Positions 11,601-22,610 of a DNA stretch of 64,000 nucleotides are shown one piece after another. The position numbers and the translations under genes are program-made. The DNA is taken from the NCBI GenBank assembly GCA_003255025.1, contig QANY01013229.1:434001-498000 (forward strand), given 5' to 3'. Numbering within the stretch: position 1 is the first letter of the stretch; every line of letters begins with the position of its first letter. Under the pieces are notes generated by a model, which was not told the DNA's origin, did not search any database, and worked only from the letters and a program-made list of their open reading frames with translations. This DNA is from Datisca glomerata. Lineage: Eukaryota; Streptophyta; Magnoliopsida; Cucurbitales; Datiscaceae.

Positions 11601-11767
11601 CACCAGCCGATGTGCAAGTTCCTTGGTCTCCTTGGGTGCAAGAGTATTGCCATCTATATGCCCTTAAATCCTTTCCAGTAGCAAATATCTGAAACTAAAA
11701 TTCCCAGGCAGAATAGCTCTTACCCGTAAATCGAATAGGAAACGAGTCTGAATTCATAGCAGACATT
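8613..11767 (-). pseudogene. Ty1/copia gag-pol remnant, rearranged
   Basis: The minus strand reads gag to RNase H from right to left. Gag begins at the Met near 11767 (FPIRFTGKSYSAWEF follows) and continues to KNMWEYV near 11510. There it jumps directly into the protease-integrase linker (DSVHDIHPYHDTSTIEIANR), so the gag zinc knuckle and the protease active site are deleted. The integrase zinc domain and core lie at 10693-11127 (CSTCKLSK, FVTFIDDFSRYTYVYFL, NSGGEYMS). The integrase C-terminal region lies at 10372-10599. The RT N-terminal half lies at 9470-9860 ([17 protein letters not shown]). RNase H lies at 8613-9045 (TPLHADNTSTIQISANPVYHE). Many stops and frame changes are present. The RT C-terminal half is inverted. 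Confidence 0.9.
9047..9470 (+). mobile_element. Inverted segment of copia reverse transcriptase
   Basis: On the plus strand this stretch reads FSFMQSQYESSLFIYKTSAGIVL (beginning about 9070), HMKDLGQLSYF (about 9205) and TEYRQLVGSLNYLTIIRPDIS (ending about 9470), split here over three motifs of copia RT. The flanking RT and RNase H read on the minus strand. The left junction falls just after the minus-strand RNase H word LHFPVGSP. The right junction falls just after the minus-strand RT word FEKFRSTLL. About 30-40 residues that normally lie between RPDIS and the RNase H start are missing. A local inversion with a small deletion explains this. Confidence 0.85.
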
Positions 11768-11980
11768 ATTCAATAATCGAAGATAAAATAAATTTCTTTG
11801 AATAAACAATAATAAAGCTCCACAACAAACAGATGGAAAAATGAAATACAGGCCTTCCAATGAGACAAAATAATATTTGACCATATCAATAATATAAAAC
11901 AAAAAACCTCTATCGTTTAGTTCACCATCCCACAATGTTACTTTCTACAATGGATCTCTGCCTGCTCACTCTCAGTCGTG

Positions 11981-12004
11981 CTCTCTCTCTCTCTCTCTCT
12001 CTCT
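11981..12004. repeat. (CT)n microsatellite
   Basis: Uninterrupted CT dinucleotides, followed to about 12060 by interrupted CTCTCTSTG-type sequence. Confidence 0.9.
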
Positions 12005-12019
12005 GTCATGCTCTCTCTG

Positions 12020-13031
12020 TGTCGCGCTCTCTCTGGCGTGGCCTCTCTCCCTCCACAGTTTTTTCTGCCACAGTGGTCTTTTTCTCTCAGTCGTGCTCTT
12101 TCTCTGTCGTGCCTTATCTTTGTCGTTCTCTATAAGGTAATCATCATTTCTACAAGGTAATCACACTTTTCTTATCTCTCTCCCCTTTACTTTCGTTGTT
12201 TTCTTTCTTTGTTCTGTACAAGGTTTTTTTCCCTGTATAATCATCATATGAGTTGTATCTAAGATGTTTTTTTTCTATATTTGTCATTATTTAAGTGATG
12301 GGCTGGATTGTACTTAAAATCAACAAAATTTTATAACTCGTTCCCTTCTCTTGTGTGTGCCCTCAATCCTGACAATATGTTCTATGTTTAAATGATATAT
12401 ATTGATTTTTGGTAGAAGGTTGGAGTTGGGAACGTGCTATTTAATGGGTAGAGAAATTATTTTATTTTTGAACGTTTAAGGTTGAACTAGGTGTGATTCT
12501 TGATTCATGGCGACTAAGTAACAAGGCCAAGTCTTTTGTCTTTCCTTTTTTGGTGGATCAGCAGTGAGTCAAATTGTAAAATGTCTCTTAGTACTTAATC
12601 AAATAGAGCTTTCTATGTTTGTAGATGAGTTTCTAATGTTTTACCTTTTTCATATTTCTATACAGAATATTGTAGTTGGAAGTAGATATTACATGTTATC
12701 CTTTTCCTATAGAAAAAAGTACATGTAATCTTTCAAGCAATCAAATAAAAGAGAAAGTCCTACTTTAGAGAGAACTACTTGATCAACGTCATTTTTTATA
12801 TGATTCTAGAGATTTGGACTTTTATAGAGTTTTTAACTAGCTTACAAGTGTGGTGAAGATTTACTAATATGATTCTTTTAACAAGATAAATTATGAAAAA
12901 CTTGAAGAAGAGCATGTTCCAACTAGATCAACTAAGTTTCTTACATTCTTTAAATTCTTTACATATCCATATTTTCGTGAAATCCTATCTTGATTTTCGC
13001 AAGCCATTGACATTCACATCATGTTTATCAT
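12020..13031. other. No recognised gene; AT-rich
   Basis: I see no coding similarity or element ends. It may include flank or LTR of the copia element to the left, because no LTR end or methionyl-tRNA primer site could be placed. Confidence 0.35.
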
Positions 13032-13238
13032 TCATTCAGATTGTTGATGTATGTCACTTCCAATTAATTTATTATCTCAAATAGTCATTGCTATAATTCA
13101 TTTACTTCCAATTAATTCATTCAGATTGTTGATGTATGTCACTTCCAATTAATTTGTTATCTCAAATAGTCATTGCTATAATTCATTTACTTCCAATTAA
13201 TTAATTCAGATTGTTGATGTATGTCACTTCCAATTAAT
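13032..13238. repeat. Tandem repeat, about 87 bp unit, 2.4 copies
   Basis: The block that starts ATTCAGATTGTTGATGTATG and ends ATTCATTTACTTCCAATTAA occurs twice, followed by a partial third copy. The copies differ at very few positions, so this duplication is much younger than the surrounding elements. Confidence 0.9.
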
Positions 13239-13417
13239 AACATAATATGGACAGATGTATATTAGAACATAACATTATGAACATCAATTTAATGGTACAT
13301 GTGACCTTAGCATTCTAACTAGATGGTGCTAAGCCTATTACAAATTACTATCATGGATGATCATGATAAAAAAACATTGTCACGCGCTAAATTTGATGAT
13401 GTTAACATTTATTTCAG

Positions 13418-14640
13418 ATGGCTAACATAAATGTGAACTTAAAGAAGACAGTAAGTGGTTCCATTGACTTCTTGTAAGTAATTAATGAGATCATAAATTT
13501 AATGTTACATATTTTCATATCAATTGTAGCAATGTTAATGTTATTTTTATAATTAAAATAGTGCAAAAGAATGTGCTAAAATGAAGGCTTCAGGGGGAAA
13601 GCTTATGGATGAAGTAAGTATGTTTAATTTAACAATTCATATGACATGGAATTGATAAGTTTTTATTGTATTTTAAATGAGTTTGTGATATGCAAGAACG
13701 AAAACAACAAGTTGCGGTTTGGAACAAGATGACGAAGGAAGTGAAAATCCTTTTTTTCAAGGATAATGAAATCCATGCCTTTGCAGGTAGAGCGAAACAA
13801 ACCAATCCTAGTCATTCGATAAGGTATGTCATTAACGAAAGTTGCTCACACGCTGTACTCCTGAGAAATTTGTGGTCCTTCTTATAAATTTTGATGAGGG
13901 GAAGAAGAAAGGGATGTGGAGATGGGATTTAGAGGGTTGTTGAAAATGCAATGCCACAAGTTGAGGAGGAACTTATGGAAGCAACTATTAGGTTGCTTCG
14001 ATCCAACCACCTGCACATTGAATGTTCATGGGTCGACATTCAATGTGACAATAAATGATATGATTTCTATATTGGGCATCATCGACGGTGGCGAGGAGAT
14101 AAAATTTGATGGTGATGTGAATGAAGTCAAATATATAAGGGCAAAATGGGTGAACGTTCAATGAGATATTTTGGTGAACACCTTATCGAGGTTCTTGATT
14201 GAGGAGTCTAACGGTGACTATTGGAGGCAAGCATTTGTGCTATACACCGTCAGATTTTTGTTATCCCCTCGATCAAAATTAGTTGTCAGTCATTTGAGGT
14301 TGCGCGTGGTGAAGACACATGCGACCATCCATCCAAAGAAGGCTTCTGCTTGTTTTAAAGATTGTATGGATGGTGTCACGAAGTTTCAAAAGAATCACCA
14401 TGATAGCATTACTGGATGCTTGTTATACATCTAGATAATAGATTTAGTGTACATTGACCTTTTTTTCACATGTTAACATACGTAAATCTACTAATAAGTT
14501 CATTTTGTTGAAGCTTTTTATCTGGAGAAGTTGGCATATGCTGCTGACATGTGGACTTGAACCAACCTTCGATGTTGGTGTGGAACGACCAGACCGTTAC
14601 AAAATTCTTAATGTTTGTAACTTCAAGTGGAGGAGGACCT
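13418..14640 (+). pseudogene. Transposon-associated plant gene, N-terminal domain of Ulp1-type family (tentative)
   Basis: Coding segments look split by introns. The first exon starts at the Met at 13418 (MANINVNLKK) and ends near 13477 at a GTAAGT. The second is about 13562-13613, again ending in GTAAGT. The third starts near 13696 after TATGCAG. Further blocks read LLGCFDPTTCTLNVHG and FNVTINDMISILGI (about 13985-14085), then DILVNTLSRFLIEE and YWRQAFVLYTVRFLLSP (about 14168-14275), then GVTKFQKNHHDSITGCLLY (about 14370-14430) and YLEKLAYAADMW. This order (FDP...L.VHG, LG, YW...F.L....LL.P, GCLL) is known from uncharacterised plant genes often found with Ulp1 protease domains in MULE transposons. 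The protease domain is not seen. Frame changes and a stop near 14163 make it a pseudogene. Confidence 0.5.
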
Positions 14641-14719
14641 AAAAGCTTTGAGATAAGCGTTTTAGAATATTGCAAAATTGGTTAGTTGACCGTTCACTTG
14701 ACTTTGCCGTAAAGTGAGC

Positions 14720-15717
14720 AAGCCTTTTGGTAGCTGGTTGGATCGAATTATACTGAAATAATATTGTCTCATCTGTATCCTGATGAGAATGGCTTGACCT
14801 AGCTAGTAGCATATGACTCTTCGTAGTGATCCGCCACCAACCTAGGTGCACGTGCTTGGAATCTCTTGCAAGTGTTCAGCTTTCATAATAGTGAACATAT
14901 GATGACAAGGTATCCCCACTGATTCAAACTTGCCATAGCTGTAGTTTAGTGTATCAAGTTGATGGTCTCGTGTCACTATGTATGAATCATTCGGCACCCC
15001 AAACTCGACCAATGAATTATTCTGAGCCTCCCCATCATGTGTCAAACCACAAACTATAAACGTTGCCTCACTCATGATCTCCTTACACACACGTTTAAAC
15101 AGTTTATGGGTTAACACATTTGTCGCATGCTGCTCTAATGCACATAAGTGTGTCTGAAGCACATTCGTTTCATTTGCAGACTTGTGCACACGTTTAAAAT
15201 CATCCAACCTCTTTGTGTGTCGAATATCCACCAACGCCTGATCAAATTTTAGTATAAATTCAAATAGTTTAGATCGACGTCCAACGAATCAGTAGAGATA
15301 TGTGTTCATACCTTCTGATTGTTGTGTAGTTTTCATGAACGCAAAGAATTTGTCATGTTAAAAGGCCTCCGCCCAGTGTTCACGTTTCATATACATCTAT
15401 TTTACCTATTTATTTTACCTAAGGTTGAACGACTCAATCAAACGATCTCATTCCTCTTCGAACTCCTCCTCACTAAGGACATCAAACATGACTCTCTTGA
15501 AAACCTATAAAAGTTTTGGGTTATGCACATTTGATTGGGCATGTAGTTCGAGATGCCATGCACAAAGTCGATGATTACAATTGGGGACCACCATCTTGAT
15601 TGCTTTACGCATCACCTTATCGCCATCTGTAATGACTGATTGAGGCATCTTATTTTCCATGGCATCCAAAAAAGTCTTCAATACCCATTGATAGATTTCA
15701 ACGGTCTCATCAACCAA
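14720..15717 (-). pseudogene. FAR1/FHY3-like MULE-type transposase, C-terminal half
   Basis: Minus strand. It opens with VDETVEIYQWVLKTFLDAM and SVITDGDKVMRKAIK, the part of the MULE transposase domain that includes a catalytic-region Asp, then HRLCAWHLE (about 15550-15710). The middle part (about 15300-15500) reads FKRVMFD, REHWAEAF and FFAFMKTTQQSEGMN with stops. The block 14842-15234 holds LFEF..KFDQALVDIRHTKR and ends in a SWIM-like zinc finger, SYGKFESVGIPCHHMF. In that finger the two N-terminal Cys ligands are Tyr, while the Cys-His pair is kept. The sequence after 14842 is out of frame. The missing N-terminal half continues at 19145-20014, across the CACTA insertion. Confidence 0.88.
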
Positions 15718-15839
15718 CACTATAAGAATTATGTGCTTAAATAGCACTGAAGGATCGCGTTTTATTCTAAAATGCTATGAGAGGCTGGTCTTTTACGCAG
15801 GGCAAGGGGATGGGGGACAAAAATCCCAAACCTGCCTAA

Positions 15840-18560
15840 TCAATTAAAAGACATTTAAACTCTTTTGTCCCAAATCCACATAATCTCTTACACCTCTCTT
15901 AAACGGTCACAAAGCTTTCTCTGCAACGAAGCTCACAGAGCTCTCTCTTCGCGAGGTGAAGCTCTCTCTCAACCTCTCTTGCATGTCTCTCTTATAACTC
16001 TCTCTTTCAGATCTATGTCCCAGATTCTCTCTTGTTTCTCTCTATCTCTAAGCCTTTTCTCGCAGCTCCATCTCTCAGCTCTGTCTAGCTTTGTCTCGCC
16101 ACTGGCTCTCTCTCGAGGCTCTTTATTTTAGCTCTCTCTCGAAGATCTCTCTAAGATATGTGTCGTAGCTTTATCTTAGCAAACTTCTCCTAGTTCCAGC
16201 TTTAATTTATCTTGGGTAAAATCCCTAATTCTCTGTTTGCAACGCATCAATCCTTTGATTTCTTGTTAAGAATAAAAAATATGCTTTAAATTTCCCTTGA
16301 TTGGCTTTTAAATGTAGTTCATTTTGTTATGATCTGTTATGAAATAGAAGTAAGCCAAAACCCTTGGAAGGGAGGGGGAGGCGGTTTTCACACATTCTAA
16401 ATTTTACTAATCCTATTAGGTTTTTCCTGATTTAAGTTCTTTGTGAGTGAAATCTAGCTTTAAGTTATATTCATCATATGTGATTATTGTCTTCTTTTTA
16501 ATTCTAGTTTCCGTTCAACTCCCAAACCTGGTTTTCTTGGTTATTTATTTATAAAATAGACTGGGTATTGACGTTAATTTGATTAAAGCAATTAATGGGC
16601 TCTGTTAGTAACCATTAGACTATTGGATGTGGTTCAGCGCACTGGATGTTCTACTTTTCCCATCCTGATTACTGTGATTTTTTTCTTTTTTTTGTTTTCA
16701 AATAACTGCTGCAGTTGTTTCAATTCTTTTATTGTTTTTCCATTGATTGTAGATACATTGTTGGAAGTAATTATGTTCAGGAACAATTTGGATTCACCTA
16801 AACAAACTTCTACTAAAATTAGTTATGTTTTCTTTTTTATTATTTTACCTTTTAGTGAGGCATCTACTTTTGATGCTATGTTGCCGGATAATATCTTTGA
16901 TTTCCATGAATTGGTTCATTACGATGAAAAAATAGAAAAGAAACATGGTTTTGTAAGTGATTTCCATTATTCTTGCTTCGATTCTTATAAGCCAAAAGAT
17001 TTATTTTGCAAGTGATTTATATCTCTTAATTTGAGCCAAGAGTTAAGTTAGATTTTGGACTGATTTTTGTTTATTGTTTTTTTATTAAGCTTTAAGTATT
17101 CAGAACATAAAATCTCTTTGTATTTTGGACAAGATGTCGATAATGAGAGCAACATCGATATTCATCCAATCACAGATTAAAGGTATAGTTGATTTCTTGT
17201 TGGAGTTTGAAGAAGGAGGTATAATTTAAGCTTTATCTTGATTTCTGAAGTGTTGAACATATCTAGGATTATTTACCATTTCTGTTACAATTTTGGGTGT
17301 TTAAACATTGGACTTTATTAATATCCTACCCTTGTCGTTCTTTTAATTGTATAATTTTTTGAATTGTGATATGACCATTATGTTTCTTTTGCATCTTATG
17401 TAGTATTTAAGCTCCAGACCCTTTAATGGACCCCAAGAGGACCAAATATGTTGGTCCCCTTCAACCAAAAGTTTGCAGTGAAATCTTTTTTCACTGTTAT
17501 GAATTGTGATCAAGGCATAACTTTCCCATGGGAAGAGAATGTGGTAGAAACTAACAAGTATTCTTAAGAGAAACTATTTTTTCGCTTACACATCCTCTCT
17601 AAATATAATATATATCCTTAAGAGAAGCGATTTTAGTTGTCAATATAAGTCCTCATTTTGTGGTTGGAGGAGGAACCCAATCCACATTTGCTTTTGCTTT
17701 GCACATAGTAGTATTACTATGTGGAATTGCATTTTGAGTGGACTTGATATTAAATGGGCAATGCCTAATTCTATTGATGTTTTTTGTACTGCTGGAATAT
17801 ATTTCATACTGTTGGGGTTGATTGAAAACTTTGGACAGATAACTTTTCTTTATTTTGTTGTACTTGGGGGAAAGAAATGCCATTTATGGGGATTTTTTAT
17901 CTAATACGACTACCCCTTCTTTTGGGGATTTTTTGTCTAATGCACTAAGGTTTTTTTTTCTTCTAATATCGTGTTTAGACACTGATCTCTAGGGAATTTG
18001 TTGGGGTTTTATAAGAAATTGATCTTTGGTGCATTAGTGGGATTCTACCAATGTTTGTAAGTTTTGGCAGTCAAACTCAATGTTTTTGTGAGTTCATACC
18101 AAGTGTTTGTTCATCATCTCTTAGAAGATCATAAGCTTAACCTGCCATTTTGCATACTATTTTGATCAAATATTGTCATTTGCTAAGTCAGGGTGCTCTC
18201 GAACTGCAATTACAACTTTCATTCCAATTCTAAAAGATACTATTTGGAATTATCTGGAATAGTATATCTACCATGAGTTGTTGGCTCACATGATGGCAAT
18301 GGTGCACAGCAAGAGACGTCGTAGGTTAGCATTCTATATTACCTGGCGCTTTTTTAGTTGAGGGAATTGTGGAATATAACTTCCTTATCTAATAAGTCAT
18401 TTCTTAGTTGTTGATTATTTAAATTGGACTATTTTGAATAGGAGGCTTGCTCCCTCATCTAAATGGATCATTCATGTTTTGGTACAACACTTTGATCTTG
18501 TCCTGAAACATCACCAAGACAGTTACCTATGCCACCACCTCCTCACCAAGTGGGCCTCGT
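15840..18560 (+). other. Interior of the CACTA element, possible captured host-gene exons
   Basis: The left part (15880-16200) is CTCTCT-rich like a plant 5' untranslated leader. Several plus-strand blocks then have splice-like borders. About 16857-16952 reads EASTFDAMLPDNIFDFHELV and ends in TTTTGTAAGTG. About 17102-17188 follows a CAG and ends in AAAGGTATAG. Further short blocks lie near 17415-17500 and 18430-18550. The pattern (leader, exon-sized pieces between AT-rich gaps, one orientation) fits gene capture, but I do not recognise the donor gene. An (AT)n microsatellite lies at about 18617-18630. Confidence 0.35.
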
Positions 18561-18859
18561 AGGGTATCTCTACCTTTAGTTCCTAGATGTGAATTTATAC
18601 TAGATTCTAGTTATATATATATATATATTACTTTTTTTTGCTCTATGTAACAATCGATATGTAATTATCATTTTGAGATGTGATTTCTAGTAGACAATTA
18701 GTATGTAACAATTTGGACTAATTAAATAAAATGATATGTGATTTTGTTATTTCGTGATATTTTTTGAAAAGTTTTTTATTTTTTATATTTGTACAATTGT
18801 GAGTATAAGTAATAAAAAAAGATAAAAATATTTAATAACGTTAACAAAAAATAAGTAAT

Positions 18860-19144
18860 GAAAAATACTATAAAAGACCTAAGATCGCATTTATAAAACG
18901 CAATGAAAGACCTACGATAGCAGTTATAAAATGCTATAAAAAACCATCTACAGCATTTTTAAAATTCTATGAAGGCTTTTTATAACGTTTTTAAACGCTA
19001 TCATTGGCTTTTTTATGGCGTTTAAAAATACTATCGTAGGTAGGGACTTTTAATAACGTCGGTATACATCACATTTTCAAAAACGCTATCGGAACCCTAT
19101 GATAGCGTTTTTTGGCTGCTATCGTAGTGGTTTTTATTGTAGTG
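18860..19144. repeat. Subterminal repeats of the CACTA element
   Basis: Short motifs such as AACGCTATC, CTATCGTAGG and their complements recur about every 20-40 bp in both orientations up to the TGTAGTG end. In this superfamily such arrays bind the transposase. The left end lacks an equally clear array and is CTCTCT-rich instead. Confidence 0.7.
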
Positions 19145-20014
19145 CAATAACGTACAACCAAATATCGTGGTCTTGTAGTGATTATTCACACCAAGGAAAA
19201 TCACGAGCGGCTTCTTGTATGCATTCATCATGTTGGTCGTATTGAACGCCAATACATCACCGAAATAGTGATAGTCAACTTGGCACATCAAATCAGCCCA
19301 GAATAAATTTTCAAGATGATTATCATTGTCCATGTTGTATTTGCAATACATATCCAGATCCATCTTTAATTTTATAGTTAAAAAAAGTAAGAGCTACCTC
19401 TGAATCTGTTTCGATTACCCGTGATTTTTGCTGATTGTCCATCTTATTGTAGAGATCTATCCTTCAAAACTCCATGTTTATAATCGCATGCTTCCTCGAC
19501 CATGTAATCAAACACTTGCCTTAGCCTGACACCAACAGTGTACAATCATGTTGCCTGAGCCATGTCCGCTTCACTCACTTCTCTATTAGATCGAAGAAAG
19601 GGCACGTCTTCTAATGAGGCGGTGGGATGGTTGTGCTTAGTTTCAAAATATTTAACGACCCATTTTTTCGTCTTCTTATCAAAGTTTACTCTAAAACAAG
19701 CATGACAATCCACTCTTATCAATCCTCTTGGTTCTCACTTAATGTCCTCTCTGCCCATATATTTTTTCTCCCGGACTCCTTCTTTTGAGCAACCCATCTT
19801 CGCAACACAGTTTCTCCCTCTCTATTCTTGTGTTTATTATCTTTCATACACTGAACCCAATATCACGTGCGCATGTATAGTAGAAATCTTCGGCCTCTTG
19901 TAATGTATCAAATATTTGACCAATGAGATCCTCATTTTACAAGTTTTCTAATGTAGATGAACCCAGTCGCATACTCATCTCACTCAGGTTTATGGATACA
20001 TCAGGATGACTCAT
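19145..20014 (-). pseudogene. FAR1/FHY3-like MULE-type transposase, N-terminal half
   Basis: Minus strand, from a plausible Met at 20014 (MSHPDVSINLSEMS). The FAR1 DNA-binding domain follows in shifted frames: EAEDFYYTCARDIGFSV (about 19870-19920), ETVLRRWV, then HACFRVNFDKKTKKWVVKYF (about 19640-19700) and HNHPTASLEDVPFLRSN. The start of the transposase domain lies at 19145-19363: WADLMCQVDYHYFGDVLAF, then KKPLVIFLGVNNHYKTTIFG. The frame runs up to the CACTA boundary and resumes at 15714. Stops and at least three frame changes show decay. In FAR1/FHY3 proteins this architecture can be a transposase or a domesticated transcription factor; here it is a broken copy. Confidence 0.88.
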
Positions 20015-20329
20015 CTTTATATATGCTTAAACTATATTGAAAAAAGAAAAAATTTGTTAAAGTTGATGATAATCAATAGTGCATCTAACTTACACATAAT
20101 CTTAAAAAATTAAAGAAAATTAAGCAAACATTACCTATTCAGTGTAGCCGATCACTTATTTGGAGTTGAAAATTGATGATTTAAACAATCGATTTTTAGA
20201 GCACTTGAGAAGTAGTGAGAATGTGTTTAGTTGAGTGAAAATTTGATTTTTAAGGATGGTTTATAAAGATTAATTGCACAACAATCAGCTACCAACCCTA
20301 TTAACAATAAAAAGTCAACTAAGAGCATG

Positions 20330-20745
20330 ACAATTAAGACCCAATCGCCAGTCTCTCAAGCAAATCACTTTTGATGAATGGTGATTGGGGCCTGCTGGAT
20401 GCGATTGGGACCCAATCACCAATCTATCAATGGTGATTGGCCTTTGTTGGCCGAACGTGACCACTTGGTAGAATGGTGATTGGGACCCAAACACGTCCAG
20501 CAGGCCCCAATCGTCATTTATCAATGGCATTTCTCCACTGTTGAATGGTGATTGCGGTCTGTTGGATGCGATTGGGCCCCAATCGCCATTCCATCAGTGG
20601 CAATTGACCCAAGTAGCTATGTTGGGCCAACAAGGGCCAATGGTCAGTGATAGTATGGCGATTGGTATCCAATCGCCATGTTACCAATAATGATTCGCCC
20701 TTATTGCCCAACATGGCCATGTTGGTACAATGGCCACAGAACATA
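20330..20745. repeat. Array of palindromic GATTGGGNCCCAATC motifs
   Basis: About nine occurrences of GGYGATTGG and its complement CCAATCRCC in about 400 bp. Several are joined head to head: at 20400-20420 (GATTGGGACCCAATC), 20568-20588 (GATTGGGCCCCAATC) and 20660-20682 (GATTGGTATCCAATC). Connecting sequence such as CCAACATGGCCATGTTGG is itself palindromic. The array lies upstream of the FAR1-like gene start. No gene is encoded. Confidence 0.8.
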
Positions 20746-21180
20746 CTGATTTTTCCATGTCCTCGTGATCTGAAAAATTTACGATTGGTTATGTTAATGT
20801 CAATAACATGGTCAATTTTGATAACATGACAATTTGTAAATTTTATCATTATACATAAAAAGCTTAAGATCCAGTATAAAATTAAAGCATACACTCAACA
20901 AACTTAGAATCCAGTTTAAAATTCTAGACAACGATTGGATAGAACCACCCCATAAATATTACAAAATCCATAATCAAAACATTTCTTTATACCCATAATA
21001 TGTCCAACAAAATGCAGCCAGAATTTAAAAAATTCAAAAAATACATTTAACAAACTTATAATCCAGTTTAAAATTCAAATAGACTTTAAAAAGTTCATAT
21101 AAACTTTGACAAAGCGTTAGGGTGTAACTTTTCTCTTTTTCGACAAAGCATCATGTAAATACTTTCTACGCCATTCATGT

Positions 21181-21779
21181 TCTCATTTCAATTCAGTATC
21201 TTCACCAGCGTCATCATCTTCATCTTCATCATCATTAACTGAATCTTCACCATTGTCATCATGACCTTCATCAGTACCTTCATAATCATCTTCATCATCA
21301 TCATCACCACCATGCCTTCTTGTTGAAGTTTCATACATTTGCAGGTGTTTTTGCAACTTTTCCTACAGGTGTAAATACTCAAAATGTAAGCTATAAGTGT
21401 TAATTTGAATATTTTGGCTCAAACCAAAAAACAATTAGGGAAAGATAGTAAGTTTACAATTTCCTTATCCCTTTTTCATTATGCTTTGGCATTTATCATC
21501 GCCTTCACCATCGCCACACATGCACTCAACATTTTCTCAAAGAACAGACTATTGAGATCGCCAATCATGTACCACATGCATGTCGTGCATTCCGTTGACG
21601 CCTGCATTATTTGAAATATGCTTTAGTATGATATTTAATGACTAAATAATCAATATTGACATTATAACTCATATAATTGACATCAACTGATGGAAGACCC
21701 AGACTGTAACATCATTTGGAATGTCAACCAACTCACCACCACCATATGGGAGTGGAAGCATTATCTGCCATGGTGGTAG
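21181..21779 (-). pseudogene. Unidentified minus-strand coding remnant with acidic C-terminal tail
   Basis: Minus strand reads LPPWQIMLPLPYGGGELVDIP near 21690-21775 and HDMHVVHDWRS near 21555-21590. After a gap, KLQKHLQMYETSTRRHGGD runs into an Asp/Glu-rich tail of about 35 residues and a stop at about 21185. Splice-like gaps separate the blocks. I do not recognise the family. The acidic tail could simply be a TCATCA trinucleotide expansion, but it is in frame with the preceding basic segment. The right end is cut by the copia LTR at 21780. Confidence 0.35.
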
Positions 21780-22610
21780 TGTTGGAATTATGTCCATAAA
21801 ATAGGGTGTAATAACTATTTATGAGTATTTAGTTATTTCTCAGACATTTTATATTAGTGAATTTAATAAATAAATAAATAATTTCTTTTAATTAAATTGT
21901 GTTTATAGTTTACTCAAGTCCTCAAATTATTATCATCGTAAAAAGAGTAAAGACAAATGGGTCTTCCAAATAAATTCTTCTGAAATAGTTCAGAACATTA
22001 TTCACAGTCTTAGGTCGACTGGGAAATTGAATCTAATTATGACTATTTGGTTGAACCAATGGATGCTAGTCTTGGGGCATGAGAGTGGAGACACAAATGG
22101 TTAACTAGACGTGTTATGAAACATATTGAATAGACCGGTAATAAATTAGTTTTGAGCAAAAATTGTTTACCTAGCTCTAAATCTAATTGTTACACCTTAA
22201 GGGTATTTTTGTATTTACTTTAATCCTGAGGTAAATACATAGCTTGACTTAGTTAGTTGAAATATTTGATATATCAAATGAGTGAGTTCGAATTGGTGGA
22301 TAATATCTCTGCTATTGGGTGGATTGCGAAAGCAATAATATCACCATATGCTTTTATTGATGGGTGCATGAATAAATAAACCTAGCTTATTATTCAATGA
22401 ATTGAGTCATTGATTAAGACTTGTGAATTATACGAGACAATCCACTATTATGTCTTTTTTATTCACTGTCAATAAATGAGATAAGAAAATAATAACAAGA
22501 GGGATAAAATAGTAATTTTATATTCCCCGCTTTTGTTATTGATATTCACGATGCGTAATATGTTAAAATATTAGGTGGATTGTGAAACAGATTTATTTGA
22601 AGAACCATTC
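21780..22610 (+). mobile_element. 5' LTR (start) of copia element A
   Basis: The start is matched to the 3' LTR over about 270 bp. The LTR's inner end cannot be placed, because the 3' copy is truncated and no methionyl-tRNA-type primer site is recognisable downstream. The interval ends where the LINE fragment begins. Confidence 0.65.

Larger units (their letters stand above)
15718..19144. mobile_element. CACTA (En/Spm) DNA transposon inserted in the FAR1-like gene, 3427 bp
   Basis: The left end reads CACTATAAGAATTATG on plus. The right end reads TTTTATTGTAGTG on plus, which is CACTACAATAAAA inward. The 3-bp target duplication CAA flanks both ends (15715-15717 and 19145-19147), the size expected for CACTA elements. 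Removing the element and one CAA joins ...GGTTGTACGTTATTG to GTTGATGAGACC in one continuous frame (GCTLL then VDET). Subterminal CTATCGTAG/AACGCTATC-type repeats pack the right 280 bp. No CACTA transposase (TNP2-like) motifs are visible inside, so it is non-autonomous. Confidence 0.92.

Noticed and set aside
16623..17015. Simple protein-coding gene of 130 residues
   Set aside because: The frame runs through an intron-like T-rich stretch. Only short pieces look like exons, so a continuous gene is not supported.
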